64,000 nt of DNA from Cellulomonas sp. JZ18 (GTDB lineage Bacteria > Actinomycetota > Actinomycetes > Actinomycetales > Cellulomonadaceae), in NCBI RefSeq assembly GCF_009720485.1, contig NZ_CP045245.1, forward strand, positions 1,426,001 to 1,490,000, given 5' to 3'. Made by a program: the position numbers and the translations under genes. Within the stretch, counting starts at the first letter, position 1. Each line of letters begins with the position of its first letter. Of the stretch, positions 41,288 through 50,400 are shown piece after piece. Below the pieces are notes generated by a model. That model saw only the letters and a program-made list of their open reading frames with translations, was not told the origin of the DNA and did no database searches.

Positions 41288-43963
41288 GTGAGTGGAGCGG
41301 AGAAGGCGGCCGAGGTCCCGCGCGGCGTCGCCAGCCACGAGGTCCCCGAACCCCTGCGCAACGACGTCCGGCTGCTCGGCGAGCTGCTCGGACGCGTCCT
41401 GCGCGAGTCCGGCGGCGAGGACCTGCTGGCGGACGTGGAGCGGCTGCGCGAGCTGACCATCCGGTCGCACGGCGAGCCGGACGGCGACGCGCTCGCCCAG
41501 GCCGAGCACCTGGTGGCGTCGTTCTCGCCCGAGCGTGCCGAGCAGGTGGCCCGCGCGTTCACGTGCTACTTCCACCTGGCGAACCTGGCGGAGGAGTACC
41601 ACCGGGTGCGCGTGCTGCACGAGCGCGAGTCGCGTCTGGCGCCGCACGAGCTCGCGCCCGACGACTCGCTGCCGGCGGCCTACCAGCGGCTGGAGGAGGA
41701 GGTCGGCCCCGAGGTCGCGCGGGAGCGGCTGCGCACGCTCGAGTTCCGGCCCGTCTTCACGGCCCACCCCACCGAGGCGCGGCGCCGCGCGGTCGCCCGG
41801 TCGATCCGCCGGGTCGCCGAGCTCGTCGCGGAGCGCGACGCCCAGCACATCGGCGGGACGACCCTGGCGGAGAACGAGCGGCGCCTGCTGGCGGAGATCG
41901 ACACGCTGTGGCGGACCTCCCCGCTGCGCGCGGAGAAGCCCACGGTCCTCGACGAGGTCGAGACCGTGCTGTCGATCGTCGACGCGACGCTCGCCGACGT
42001 GCTGCCCCAGGTGTACCGGCGGCTGGACGACTGGCTGCTCGCCGCGGACGCCGGGACCACCGCCCCCGTCGTCGCGCCGTTCGCCCGGCTGGGCACGTGG
42101 ATCGGCGGTGACCGCGACGGCAACCCGAACGTCACGGCGGAGGTCACGCGCGCCGCCGCCGTCGCCGCGTCGGAGCACGCGCTCGACGCGCTCCTGACGT
42201 CGGTGCGCCGCACGGCCGCCGGGCTCACCCTCGACGCGGTCGGCACGCCGCCGTCGCCCGAGCTCAACGCCCTCTGGCAGCGGCAGCGCTCGCTCGCCGA
42301 GCAGATCGCCGCGCGCGCCGCCAACGACGCCCCGAACGAGCCGCACCGCCGGGCCCTGCTGGTCGTCGCCGAGCGCGTGGCGGCCACGCGCCGGCGCGAC
42401 GCCGACCTCGCCTACGCCGCCGCGGACGAGCTCGAGGCGGACCTGCGCGTCGTGCAGGACTCGCTCGTCGCCGCCGGTGCGCGCCGCGCCGCCTACGGCG
42501 ACCTGCAGCGGCTGCTCTGGCAGGTGCAGACCTTCGGGTTCCACCTCGCCGAGCTCGAGGTCCGCCAGCACTCGCAGGTGCACGCCGCGGCGCTCGCGGA
42601 CATCGAGGCGAACGGCGTCGACGGTCCGCTGGAGCCGCGCACGCTCGAGGTGCTCGACACCTTCCGCGCGCTGGGCGCGGTGCAGCGGCGGTTCGGCGTC
42701 GCCGCCGCCCGTCGGTACATCGTGTCGTTCACGCAGTCCGCCGAGCACCTCGCCGCGGTGTACCGGCTCGCGGAGCTGGCGTTCGGCGGCGCCGAGGACG
42801 CCCCGGTCATCGACGCGATCCCGCTGTTCGAGACGTTCGCGGACCTGCAGGCCAGCGTCGACATCCTCGAGGAGGCCCTGCAGCACCCGCGCGTGCAGGA
42901 GCGCCTCGCGCAGAACGGCCGTCGGGTCGAGGTCATGCTCGGCTACTCCGACTCGTCGAAGGACGTCGGCCCGCTGTCGGCGACCCTCGCGCTCGACGAC
43001 GCGCAGCGCCGCATCGCCGACTGGGCCCGCCGCCACGACATCGTGCTCACGTTGTTCCACGGCCGCGGCGGCGCGCTCGGCCGCGGCGGCGGTCCCGCCA
43101 ACCGTGCTGTGCTCGCGCAGCCGCCGGGCTCCGTCGACGGCCGGTTCAAGCTCACCGAGCAGGGCGAGGTCATCTTCGCCCGGTACGGCGACCCCGACAT
43201 CGCCACGCGCCACATCGAGCAGGTGGCGGCGGCGACCCTGCTCGCGGACGCCCCGAGCGTGGTGCGGCGCAACGAGGCCGCAGCGGCCCGGTTCGCCGAC
43301 CTCGCACGTCGTCTGGACGTCACGTCGCGCGAGCGGTTCCACGCGCTCGTGCGGGCCGAGGGGTTCCCGGCCTGGTTCGCCGAGGTCACCCCGCTCGAGG
43401 AGCTCGGGCTGCTGCCGATCGGCTCCCGCCCGGCGCGCCGTGGGCTGTCCGTCTCCTCGCTCGACGACCTGCGCGCCATCCCGTGGGTGTTCTCGTGGTC
43501 GCAGGCCCGCATCAACCTCGCGGGCTGGTACGGGCTCGGCACGGCCCTCGACGCGGTCGGCGACCTCGACGAGCTGCGCACCGCGTACGCGGAGTGGCCG
43601 CTGTTCGCCACCATCATCGACAACGTCGAGATGTCCCTGGCGAAGACCGACGAGCGGATCGCCGCCCGCTACCTCGCCCTCGGGGACCGCGACGACCTGG
43701 CCGACGCCGTGCTCGAGGAGATGCGGCTGACGCGTCGCTGGGTGCTCGCGACGACCGGCTCGGACGCGATCCTCGGCCGCCGCCGGATCCTGGGACGGGC
43801 GGTGCAGCTGCGCAGCCCGTACGTCGACGCGCTGTCGCTGCTGCAGCTGCGCGCCCTGCGCGGCCTGCGCACCGGCGCGGAGGGCGAGCAGGTGGACGAG
43901 CTGCGCCGGCTGCTGCTGCTGACCGTGAACGGCGTCGCCGCGGGTCTGCAGAACACCGGGTGA
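41288..43963 (+). CDS. ppc: Phosphoenolpyruvate carboxylase
   Basis: 891 residues, normal for bacterial PEPC. The conserved FTAHPTEARRR (catalytic His), GGDRDGNPNVT, MLGYSDSSKD and FHGRGGALGRGGGP motifs are present, and the C-terminus ends in the expected QNTG. The enzyme carboxylates PEP to oxaloacetate to refill the citric acid cycle. GTG 41288 follows TACCCT by seven bases, so it is leaderless. The gene ends at a strong hairpin. Confidence 0.97.
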   Translation: MSGAEKAAEVPRGVASHEVPEPLRNDVRLLGELLGRVLRESGGEDLLADVERLRELTIRSHGEPDGDALAQAEHLVASFSPERAEQVARAFTCYFHLANLAEEYHRVRVLHERESRLAPHELAPDDSLPAAYQRLEEEVGPEVARERLRTLEFRPVFTAHPTEARRRAVARSIRRVAELVAERDAQHIGGTTLAENERRLLAEIDTLWRTSPLRAEKPTVLDEVETVLSIVDATLADVLPQVYRRLDDWLLAADAGTTAPVVAPFARLGTWIGGDRDGNPNVTAEVTRAAAVAASEHALDALLTSVRRTAAGLTLDAVGTPPSPELNALWQRQRSLAEQIAARAANDAPNEPHRRALLVVAERVAATRRRDADLAYAAADELEADLRVVQDSLVAAGARRAAYGDLQRLLWQVQTFGFHLAELEVRQHSQVHAAALADIEANGVDGPLEPRTLEVLDTFRALGAVQRRFGVAAARRYIVSFTQSAEHLAAVYRLAELAFGGAEDAPVIDAIPLFETFADLQASVDILEEALQHPRVQERLAQNGRRVEVMLGYSDSSKDVGPLSATLALDDAQRRIADWARRHDIVLTLFHGRGGALGRGGGPANRAVLAQPPGSVDGRFKLTEQGEVIFARYGDPDIATRHIEQVAAATLLADAPSVVRRNEAAAARFADLARRLDVTSRERFHALVRAEGFPAWFAEVTPLEELGLLPIGSRPARRGLSVSSLDDLRAIPWVFSWSQARINLAGWYGLGTALDAVGDLDELRTAYAEWPLFATIIDNVEMSLAKTDERIAARYLALGDRDDLADAVLEEMRLTRRWVLATTGSDAILGRRRILGRAVQLRSPYVDALSLLQLRALRGLRTGAEGEQVDELRRLLLLTVNGVAAGLQNTG

Positions 43964-43980
43964 CGGCACCGCCGACGCTC

Positions 43981-44017
43981 CCGGACCCCCGCACGGCACC
44001 CGCCGGCGGGGGTCCGG
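43981..44017. terminator. Bidirectional terminator hairpin
   Basis: A perfect 12-base stem (43981-43992 with 44006-44017) with a 13-base loop lies between convergent ppc and the AAA ATPase gene. No T tract. Position supports termination for both. Confidence 0.7.
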
Positions 44018-44047
44018 CCGTTCCGGGCGGCGGCCCCGCCCGTCGGG

Positions 44048-45555
44048 TCAGCGCGCCGGGACGGTCCGCCCGGCGGCCCACCGGCGCAGCGCCGCGACCT
44101 GCTCGTGCATGACGACCGCGAGCGGGCGCGTGGCGCGGACCTCCGCCAGGACGGTCGCGGCGTCCACGGGCACGCCGTGGGCGTGCGCGGCGTACGTCGC
44201 GGCCACGACCGCCTGCTCGACCTCCGCCCCGAGAAGCCCTCGGCGGCGGCGGCGAGGACCGCGAGGTCCGCCTCCGGCGGCTCCACGCCGCGGCGTCGCG
44301 CGTGCAGGCGGAACAGAGCGGCGCGGGTCGGCGCGTCGGGCAGGTCGACGAAGAACAGCTCGTCGAAGCGTCCCTTGCGCACGAGCTCGGGCGGCAGCGC
44401 CGAGATGTCGTTGGCGGTGGCGGCGACGAAGACCGGCGCGCGGCGGTCGGCCAGCCAGGACAGCAGCGTGCCGAGCACGCGGCGCGAGGCGCCGCCGTCG
44501 GTGTCCGTCGTGCCCACCGCCTTCTCGAGCTCGTCGACCCAGACGACGCACGGCGCGAGCGCCTCGGCGGCGGCGAGCGCCTCGCGCAGCCGCCGCTCGG
44601 ACTCGCCGACGTACTTGTCGTGCACGCCCGCCAGGTCCAGGCGCAGCAGGGGCACGCCCAGCACGCCCGCGGCGGCGCGCGCGGCGAGCGACTTGCCGCA
44701 CCCCTGGACGCCGAGCAGGAGCATGCCGCGCGGTGCGGGCAGGTGCGCGGCCGTGCCGTCCATCGCCGGCCGGCGCAGCGCGAGCCAGCGGACGACCGCG
44801 TCGAGCCCGACGACGTCGTCGGGGCCGACCGTCGCGTACTCGTACGCGAGGACGCCGTCGCCGGCCAGGGCCTCGACGCGGGCACGCTCGACGGCGGGCA
44901 CGTCGCGCACCGAGAGCACGCCGTCGTCGACGACGGCGCCGTGCGCGAGCCGCGCGACGTCGCCGTGCGACAGCCCGGCGAGCCGCGCGACGAGCAGGTC
45001 CCGGGCGTGCGGGTCGACGTGCGCGAGACGGCCCGTGGTCGCGGACCACTGGGCGACGACCTCGTCGACGATGCGCGCGCGCTCCGCCGCGGTCGGGACG
45101 AGGGCGGGCAGGCGCACCGCGAGGTGCTCGACCTCGGGCGGCACGCGCAGCGCACGCGACACCAGCACGAGGGTGCTGCGCCGGGCCGGCGGGACCTGTG
45201 CCGCGTCCTTGAGGAGCCGCACGACCACGGGGTCGTCGAGGAACGGGTGCAGGTCGAGCAGCACGTAGACGGCGGGCACGGTGGAGTCGACGACCGACCG
45301 CAGCACCGTCGTCGGGTCGGCGTTGTGCCGCTGCGCCCCGGCGCCCGGCACGTCGGCGCGGCGCAGGCCCTCGGTGACGCTCCACCGGAACACGGGGCGG
45401 GCAGGTGCGGTCCCGGTGCCGCGCGCGGCGGCGGCCGCGACGAGCGCCACCGCGCCGGCCTCGTCGTCGGTCTCGAGCACGACCAGCGGCGTGCGGGCGG
45501 CGAGCACGGCCGCCAGGTCGTCGTCCGTCGCGGTGACCGCCGGCGCGTGGAGCAT
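44048..45555 (-). pseudogene. Ycf46-like AAA ATPase, reading frame broken once as sequenced
   Basis: About 502 residues once repaired. An N-terminal Ycf46-type domain (about 1-250: VVDSTVPAVYVLLDLHPFL) precedes an AAA module with Walker A GVQGCGKSLAARA, Walker B VVWVDELEKAV and ELVRKGRFDE. The frame is lost at CCCC 44227-44230; one more C gives the junction EGFSGAEVEQAVVAA and the normal AAA lid. Ycf46 relatives are linked to regulation of inorganic-carbon use in cyanobacteria; actinobacterial roles are unknown. TAGCGT six bases before the ATG suggests a leaderless message. Confidence 0.78.
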
Positions 45556-45614
45556 GGGCGCACGCTAACGGGACCCGCGGCCGACGCGGGACCGCCGTCG
45601 GTGCGACCCGCCGG

Positions 45615-46130
45615 TCAGGACGGCAGCGACACCACGGCGGGCAGCGCGTCACCGGCGGCGAGGTGCTCGAGCACGAGACGCTCGTGCGGCACGACCGGGT
45701 CGGGGAGGGCGTCGAGCGGGTACCAGGCCATGGCCGCGGTCTTCGCGGGCTCGCGCACCCCGGGCTCACCGCTCCACGCGGCGACCTCGAAGAACGCGTC
45801 CAGGCGCTGCTCGACGGCCGGCCCGCCGCGCTGGAAGCGGTGCAGGACCGTGAGCGGGCGCAGCGCGTCGGGGGCGACGACGACGCCCGCCTCCTCGGCG
45901 GCCTCGCGGACGGCGGCCTCGTGGACCGACTCGCCGGGGTCCACGTGGCCGGCGAGCGTGGCCCAGAACCCGTCCATGTACCCCGTGCCGTGCCGCAGCT
46001 GCAGCAGCACCTCATCGTGCCCGGCGTGGCGGCGGCGCAGCACGACGTAGGCCGCCGCCACGAGGAGCGAGCGCCCGCCGAGGTGGTCGTCGGGTGCGTA
46101 GCGCACGGGGCCGGCGGGGTCGACGGGCAT
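45615..46130 (-). CDS. Nudix hydrolase
   Basis: 171 residues with a complete Nudix box (GHVDPGESVHEAAVREAAEE followed by AGV, residues about 62-84), so Mg-dependent cleavage of a nucleoside diphosphate linked to another group is expected. GTGYMDGFWATLAGH just before it resembles ADP-ribose or dinucleotide-cleaving members. Start ATG 46130; upstream CACACT may be a weak leaderless -10. Substrate not determinable. Confidence 0.9.
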   Translation of the reverse strand: MPVDPAGPVRYAPDDHLGGRSLLVAAAYVVLRRRHAGHDEVLLQLRHGTGYMDGFWATLAGHVDPGESVHEAAVREAAEEAGVVVAPDALRPLTVLHRFQRGGPAVEQRLDAFFEVAAWSGEPGVREPAKTAAMAWYPLDALPDPVVPHERLVLEHLAAGDALPAVVSLPS

Positions 46131-46167
46131 GGCAGGAGTGTGGCACGGGCACCGCGGCCCCCGGGGC

Positions 46168-46566
46168 TCAGGCGCCGACGAGGTCCATGTGCAGGATCTC
46201 CCACACGTGCCCGTCGGGGTCGGCGACGGACCGCCCGTACATCGGTCCCTCGTCCTGCGCGCCGCGGAACTCCGTGCCACCGGCGGCGAGCGCGCGCTCG
46301 ACGAGGTCGTCCACCTCGTCCCGCGAGGCGGCCGACAGGCAGTTGAGCACCTGCGTGCTCGTCCGGGCGTCGGCGATCGGCAGGGGGGTGAACGCGGCGA
46401 AGCGCTCGTGGTCGAGCAGCATCACGCAGATCGTGTCGGACACGACGACGCTGACGACGTGCTCGTCGGAGAACATCTCGTTGACGCCGAACCCGAGGGC
46501 CTCGTAGAACGCGCGGGCGGCGGCCAGGTCGGACACCGGCAGGTTGACGAAGATCATGCGGTCCAC
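46168..46566 (-). CDS. VOC-family (glyoxalase/bleomycin-resistance-like) protein
   Basis: 132 residues: a single VOC module starting MIFVNLPVSDLAAARAFYEALGF, with the later pattern SVADPDGHVWEILHMD. Members close to this form are common next to sigma factors and are of unknown function. GTG 46566 is chosen because GAGGAG lies at correct distance; ATG 46557 is possible. It is divergent from the SigG-like sigma gene, a pairing also seen near sigG in mycobacteria, so co-regulation is possible. Confidence 0.87.
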   Translation of the reverse strand: MDRMIFVNLPVSDLAAARAFYEALGFGVNEMFSDEHVVSVVVSDTICVMLLDHERFAAFTPLPIADARTSTQVLNCLSAASRDEVDDLVERALAAGGTEFRGAQDEGPMYGRSVADPDGHVWEILHMDLVGA

Positions 46567-46747
46567 GACGGGCTCCTCGGTGGTCGGACGTCCCGCGCGG
46601 ACCGGTCCGGCGGGCGGCGGCGCGACGGACGTCCGGCGCGTCACCCGTGCCGACCGGTGCCGCGCGCCGGACTCATCGGCCGGGTGGCGACACCGGTGCC
46701 CGAGGGCGGGGTTCCGGGCTGTCGGTGGTCGCCGCTACCGTCGACGT

Positions 46748-47875
46748 GTGACCACCACCACACCGCACGAGGCCCCCGTCGCGACGTCCGCACCGGCCTC
46801 GGCGCCGGCGTCCGAGCCGACGTCGGAGCCGACGTCCGCGCCGACGTCGGAGCCGACCTCTGAGCCGCCCGTGGCGGGCGGGGCGGAGCTCTCGGAGGAG
46901 GAGTTCACGGCGCGCCTGGCGCCCCTGCGCCGCGAGATCCTCGCGCACTGCTACCGCATGACGGGCTCCGTGCACGACGCGGAGGACATGCTGCAGGAGA
47001 CGTACCTGCGGGCGTGGCGCGCCATGCGCGGGTTCGAGAACAGGTCCTCGCTGCGCACGTGGATGTTCCGGATCGCCACGAACGCGTGCCTGACCCACCT
47101 CGAGGGGCGCAAGCGCCGGCCCCTGCCCACCGGCATCGGCGCACCCGCCGCCGACCCGCGCGAGCAGCCGCGGGAGGACACGAGCGTGCCGTGGCTCGAG
47201 CCGCTGCCCGACGACCTGGTGTGGTCGAGCGCACCGGCGGACCCGGCGGACACGACGGTGGGACGCGAGACCGTCCGCCTCGCGTTCGTCGCCGCGCTGC
47301 AGCACCTGACCGCGCAGCAGCGCGCGGTGCTGCTGCTGCGCGACGTGCTCGCGTGGTCCGCGGCGGAGGTCGCCGACGCGCTCGACCTGTCGGTGGCGGC
47401 GGTGAACTCGACGCTGCAGCGTGCCCGCGCGCACATGGCGAACGTGCAGGACGTCCCGCCGCTGGAACCGACCGACCCGCGGCACCGCGAGCTGCTCGCC
47501 CGCTACGTCGCGGCCTTCGAGGCGTACGACGTCGCGGCGATCGTCGAGCTGCTGGCCGCCGACGTCGTCTGGGAGATGCCGCCGTTCCCGGGCTGGTACC
47601 AGGGGCCGGAGGCGGTGGGCGAGCTCATCGCCACCTGGTGCCCCGCGACGGGGCCGGGCTCGATGCGGCTGCTGCCGACGGCGGCGAACGGCCTGCCCGC
47701 GTACGGGCTCTACATGCGCGGCGAGGACGGCGTGCACCGCGCGTTCCAGGTGCAGCAGGTGACGCTCGGCGAGGACGGCGTGCGGCACGTGACGGTGTGG
47801 TTCGGCGCCGAGCTGTTCGCGCGGTTCGGGCTCCCCGCCGAGCTCGGTCCGCAGGAGCCGGCGCCCGCCGACTGA
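46748..47875 (+). CDS. SigG-like ECF sigma factor with SnoaL-like C-terminal domain
   Basis: 375 residues. A low-complexity Ser/Pro/Thr/Glu tail covers about 12-42. Region 2 is at about 50-125 (LREILAHCYRMTGSVHDAEDMLQETYLRAW is split over residues 54-84). Region 4 is at about 180-235 (LTAQQRAVLLLRDVLAWSAAEV). A SnoaL/NTF2-like domain follows (about 250-365, LLARYVAAFEAYDVAAIVELL). This order is that of the SigG group, in which the C-terminal domain takes the place of an anti-sigma factor. TACCGT six bases before the GTG suggests a leaderless message. Confidence 0.92.
   Translation: MTTTTPHEAPVATSAPASAPASEPTSEPTSAPTSEPTSEPPVAGGAELSEEEFTARLAPLRREILAHCYRMTGSVHDAEDMLQETYLRAWRAMRGFENRSSLRTWMFRIATNACLTHLEGRKRRPLPTGIGAPAADPREQPREDTSVPWLEPLPDDLVWSSAPADPADTTVGRETVRLAFVAALQHLTAQQRAVLLLRDVLAWSAAEVADALDLSVAAVNSTLQRARAHMANVQDVPPLEPTDPRHRELLARYVAAFEAYDVAAIVELLAADVVWEMPPFPGWYQGPEAVGELIATWCPATGPGSMRLLPTAANGLPAYGLYMRGEDGVHRAFQVQQVTLGEDGVRHVTVWFGAELFARFGLPAELGPQEPAPAD
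46814..46861 (+). repeat. Four 12-base tandem repeats in the sigma factor N-terminus
   Basis: Units close to GAGCCGACGTCG start at 46814, 46826, 46838 and 46850, encoding E/A-P-T-S. They lengthen the disordered tail before region 2. Slippage would change tail length in steps of four residues. Confidence 0.75.
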
Positions 47876-47890
47876 CGCCGCACCAGGCGC

Positions 47891-47962
47891 GGAGCCGGCC
47901 CCGTGCCCGGAGCCGGCCCCGTGCCCGGAGCCGGCCCCGTGCCCGGAGCCGGCCCCGTGCCC
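47891..47962 (+). repeat. Four perfect 18-base tandem repeats after the sigma factor stop
   Basis: GGAGCCGGCCCCGTGCCC repeats exactly four times (47891, 47909, 47927, 47945), 15 bases after the stop codon and just before the terminator hairpin. It is not in any supported gene. Perfect identity indicates recent expansion; useful as a variable-number marker. Confidence 0.9.
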
Positions 47963-47968
47963 GGCGCG

Positions 47969-48010
47969 GGCGCCGGTCCCTCCGCCCGCGCCGGGCGGGG
48001 GACCGGCGCC
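47969..48010. terminator. Bidirectional terminator hairpin
   Basis: A perfect 12-base stem GGCGCCGGTCCC / GGGACCGGCGCC (47969-47980 and 47999-48010) encloses an inner stem CGCCCG-cgc-CGGGCG. It is placed between the convergent sigma factor and pectate lyase genes. Confidence 0.7.
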
Positions 48011-48015
48011 GGTGG

Positions 48016-50067
48016 TCAGCCGCGGACGGTGAGCCGCAGCGGCGCGCTGTCGGTGGTGCCCGCGGCGTTGCCGAGCCGCGCGACCACGGTGTGCGTGCCG
48101 GGCGTCAGACCGGTCAGGGTCGTGGTGGCCCGTTGCCGCTGCGGCGTGGCGGCCACCAGGTCCTGGCGGTCGACCTCCGCGCCGTCGAGGAGGAGCACGT
48201 ACTCCGTGGCGTTCGTGCCCCACCAGAGGGTCGTCGTCACCGTCACGGAGCCGTCCACGACGCGACCCGCCGTGACGGTGGGCCGTGCGGGTGCCGCGTC
48301 CCGCACGTGCACGGTGAGCGGCGCCGACCGTGCCGTGCCCCAGGGGTTGAGCACCTCGGCGACGTAGGTGTAGGTCCCGTCCGGCTTGCCGCGGACGTCC
48401 AGGGCGGCGGTCTGCCGCGCGGGCGAGCGCCCGTCCAGCCACTGCGCGTCGACCAGGACGTCGTTCTCGTAGAACCGCACGACGGTCGCGTTCTGCCCCC
48501 ACCACAGCGTCGACGTGACGGTGTAGTCGCCGTCGTGCAGGCCGGTGTCCCAGCCGTTGTCGTGCGACAGGCGCGGGGCGTCGGGCGCGCGGGACGCGAC
48601 GGGCGTCCCGGACGGGAGCGTCGCCCCGGCGCCGGCGCGGACCGTCGCCGCGACCTCCTCGGTCGGCTGCACGACCGGGTCGTAGTGGTCGGCGGGCGTC
48701 CAGCGGGCGGTGTCGGCGAGGGGGTTCGCCGCGGTCGCGTTGAAGGCGGCGACCAGGTCGAGGGGCGCGCCGTTCACGAGCGTGCCCGTCTCCCGCAGCT
48801 GCGTGCCCTTCCACTCCGCGACCACGCGGGCCGGGTCGACCCCGTCCGCGAGCTCGACCGCGTTGTTCTCCGCCACGATGCTCGACTCGATGCCCGCGCC
48901 CCAGTAGTAGGAGAACAGGCCGGGCCGCGTCTGCTCGTACAGGTCGTTGTAGACGTGCACGTCGCCGAAGCGCACGCGCGGTGCGCGCTGGCCCACGTCG
49001 GTCCACCGGTTGTGGTGGTACGTCACGCGGTGCTGCCCGCGGTCCTGCAGCCGCGAGTCGGAGGAGCCGACGATGCTCGTCTTGTCGTGGTCGACGAAGT
49101 GGTTCCACGACACGGTGACGAGGTCGGACCCGTGCGTGACGTCGAGCAGGCCGTCGTGCACCTCGAACGGGCGCCCGTACACCGTGGGCAGGGAGGCCGG
49201 GGGGTTGTCCCCGTCGTCGAGGGTCAGGTGGTCCGCCCAGACGCTCGTGGACGTCCACACCGAGAGGTTGTCGTAGGCCGAGTTCCAGTTGCCCGTCTCA
49301 CCGTCGCCCGGGTCCCACTGCGGGAAGCAGTCGTACGCGTCGGACAGGCGCAGGTTGCGCACGATCACGTTGGACGCGTCGCGGATGCGCAGGTTCGCGC
49401 CGACGATGCGCGCGTCGTCGCCGACGCCCACGATCGTCACGTTCGACCCCACGTGCTGCTGCGTCTGCCGGGCCTGGACGGTGGCGGCGGCGACGCGCGC
49501 GTCCTCGAGGGGACCGCTCGGGTCCTCGCGCCCCCACGGCCCGGAGGGGTCGTAGTGGGCGATGTAGTCGTCCATCGAGAACGGCGCGCCGGTGCCGGCG
49601 ACGGTCACCTGCGCGGCGAGGTCGTCGCAGGTCAGGCGCGTGCCGTCGGCCTGCGTGAAGGCGTCGAGGGTGCCGCGGACGTAGATGATCCGGGGCGTGG
49701 TGCTCCGCCGCGCGTCGGTCTGCGACCCGCCCGGACGGCCGGCGAGGGCGTCGCGCAGCTCCGTCCACGTGTCGACGACGTACACCTCGGCGGGGTCGGC
49801 GGCGGCGCCGCCGGTCGTGCCCGTCGCCTGGACGACGCGTCCGTCGGGTCGGGTCGTCCCGGACCAGGAGGCCCAGCCGTCGCCGGCGGGCAGGACCTCC
49901 CGGCCCAGGTCACGCGCGGCGGGTGCGGTGGGCGACGGGGGAGCGGCCCCGGCGGGGGCCGCGACGAGCGCGGTGGCGAGCGTCCCGACGAGCGCCGCGG
50001 CGAGCAGGCCGCGGCCCGGTCGGGACAGGGAAGAGGTGGTCCGTGCGGACCTGGGGACAGGGGGCAT
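48016..50067 (-). CDS. Secreted family 1 pectate lyase with two C-terminal Ig/FnIII-like repeats
   Basis: 683 residues. A signal peptide (1 to about 41, GLLAAALVGTLATALVAAPAGA) precedes a PL1 parallel beta-helix: NVTIVGVGDDARIVGANLRIR, VWADHLTLDDG, VSWNHFVDHDKTSIVGSSDS, and the catalytic-Arg segment TDVGQRAPRVRFGDVHVYND. Two related beta-domains follow (about 490-590 and 590-683), each with the motif LWWGxNAT. The enzyme cleaves polygalacturonate by beta-elimination outside the cell. AAGGAG precedes the ATG. A LacI-type palindrome lies 30 bases upstream. Confidence 0.9.
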   Translation of the reverse strand: MPPVPRSARTTSSLSRPGRGLLAAALVGTLATALVAAPAGAAPPSPTAPAARDLGREVLPAGDGWASWSGTTRPDGRVVQATGTTGGAAADPAEVYVVDTWTELRDALAGRPGGSQTDARRSTTPRIIYVRGTLDAFTQADGTRLTCDDLAAQVTVAGTGAPFSMDDYIAHYDPSGPWGREDPSGPLEDARVAAATVQARQTQQHVGSNVTIVGVGDDARIVGANLRIRDASNVIVRNLRLSDAYDCFPQWDPGDGETGNWNSAYDNLSVWTSTSVWADHLTLDDGDNPPASLPTVYGRPFEVHDGLLDVTHGSDLVTVSWNHFVDHDKTSIVGSSDSRLQDRGQHRVTYHHNRWTDVGQRAPRVRFGDVHVYNDLYEQTRPGLFSYYWGAGIESSIVAENNAVELADGVDPARVVAEWKGTQLRETGTLVNGAPLDLVAAFNATAANPLADTARWTPADHYDPVVQPTEEVAATVRAGAGATLPSGTPVASRAPDAPRLSHDNGWDTGLHDGDYTVTSTLWWGQNATVVRFYENDVLVDAQWLDGRSPARQTAALDVRGKPDGTYTYVAEVLNPWGTARSAPLTVHVRDAAPARPTVTAGRVVDGSVTVTTTLWWGTNATEYVLLLDGAEVDRQDLVAATPQRQRATTTLTGLTPGTHTVVARLGNAAGTTDSAPLRLTVRG

Positions 50068-50096
50068 GCCGGGACTCCTTCGTCGCGGTGGCCACG

Positions 50097-50114
50097 CGAG
50101 AAACCGGTTTCTCG
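50097..50114. promoter_or_regulatory. LacI-type operator palindrome
   Basis: CGAGAAACCGGTTTCTCG is a perfect 18-base palindrome with the central CG typical of LacI-family sites, located 30-47 bases before the pectate lyase start. It probably binds a pectin- or uronate-responsive LacI repressor encoded outside the window. Confidence 0.7.
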
Positions 50115-50400
50115 ACGTCACTCCCGAGCCTCGCACGGCTCCGGCGGGAAGCGCAATCCCGCCGGAGGGGTCCGTCGTCGCGTGGTGCCGCACGACCATG
50201 GGCGGAGCGCAGGTGCGTGCACGGCGCTTGTGCAACCTGCAGCACGGTCGTGCTGCGTCGTCGCCCGAAGGGACCAGGGGGCGCCACGCGCCCGTCGGGT
50301 GACCACGCGGGGTGCGTGCGGCGCCCCGGCCGCCCGCGGTCGCTAGCGTGGTGCCCGACGGGCGCGCGCCGGGCGCGCGGTCACCGGCGGACGGGCGGAC
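50115..50400. other. Intergenic region with stem-loop and palindrome
   Basis: No gene. CTCCGGCGGGA (50139-50149) pairs perfectly with TCCCGCCGGAG (50157-50167). GCAGCACG-GT-CGTGCTGC (50239-50256) is a second operator-like palindrome. TAGCGT at 50344-50349 is the likely -10 of the CYTH gene, giving a leader of about 45 bases. Confidence 0.5.

Noticed and set aside
47891-47962. Tandem array considered as a CRISPR fragment
   Set aside because: Repeats are contiguous with no spacers.
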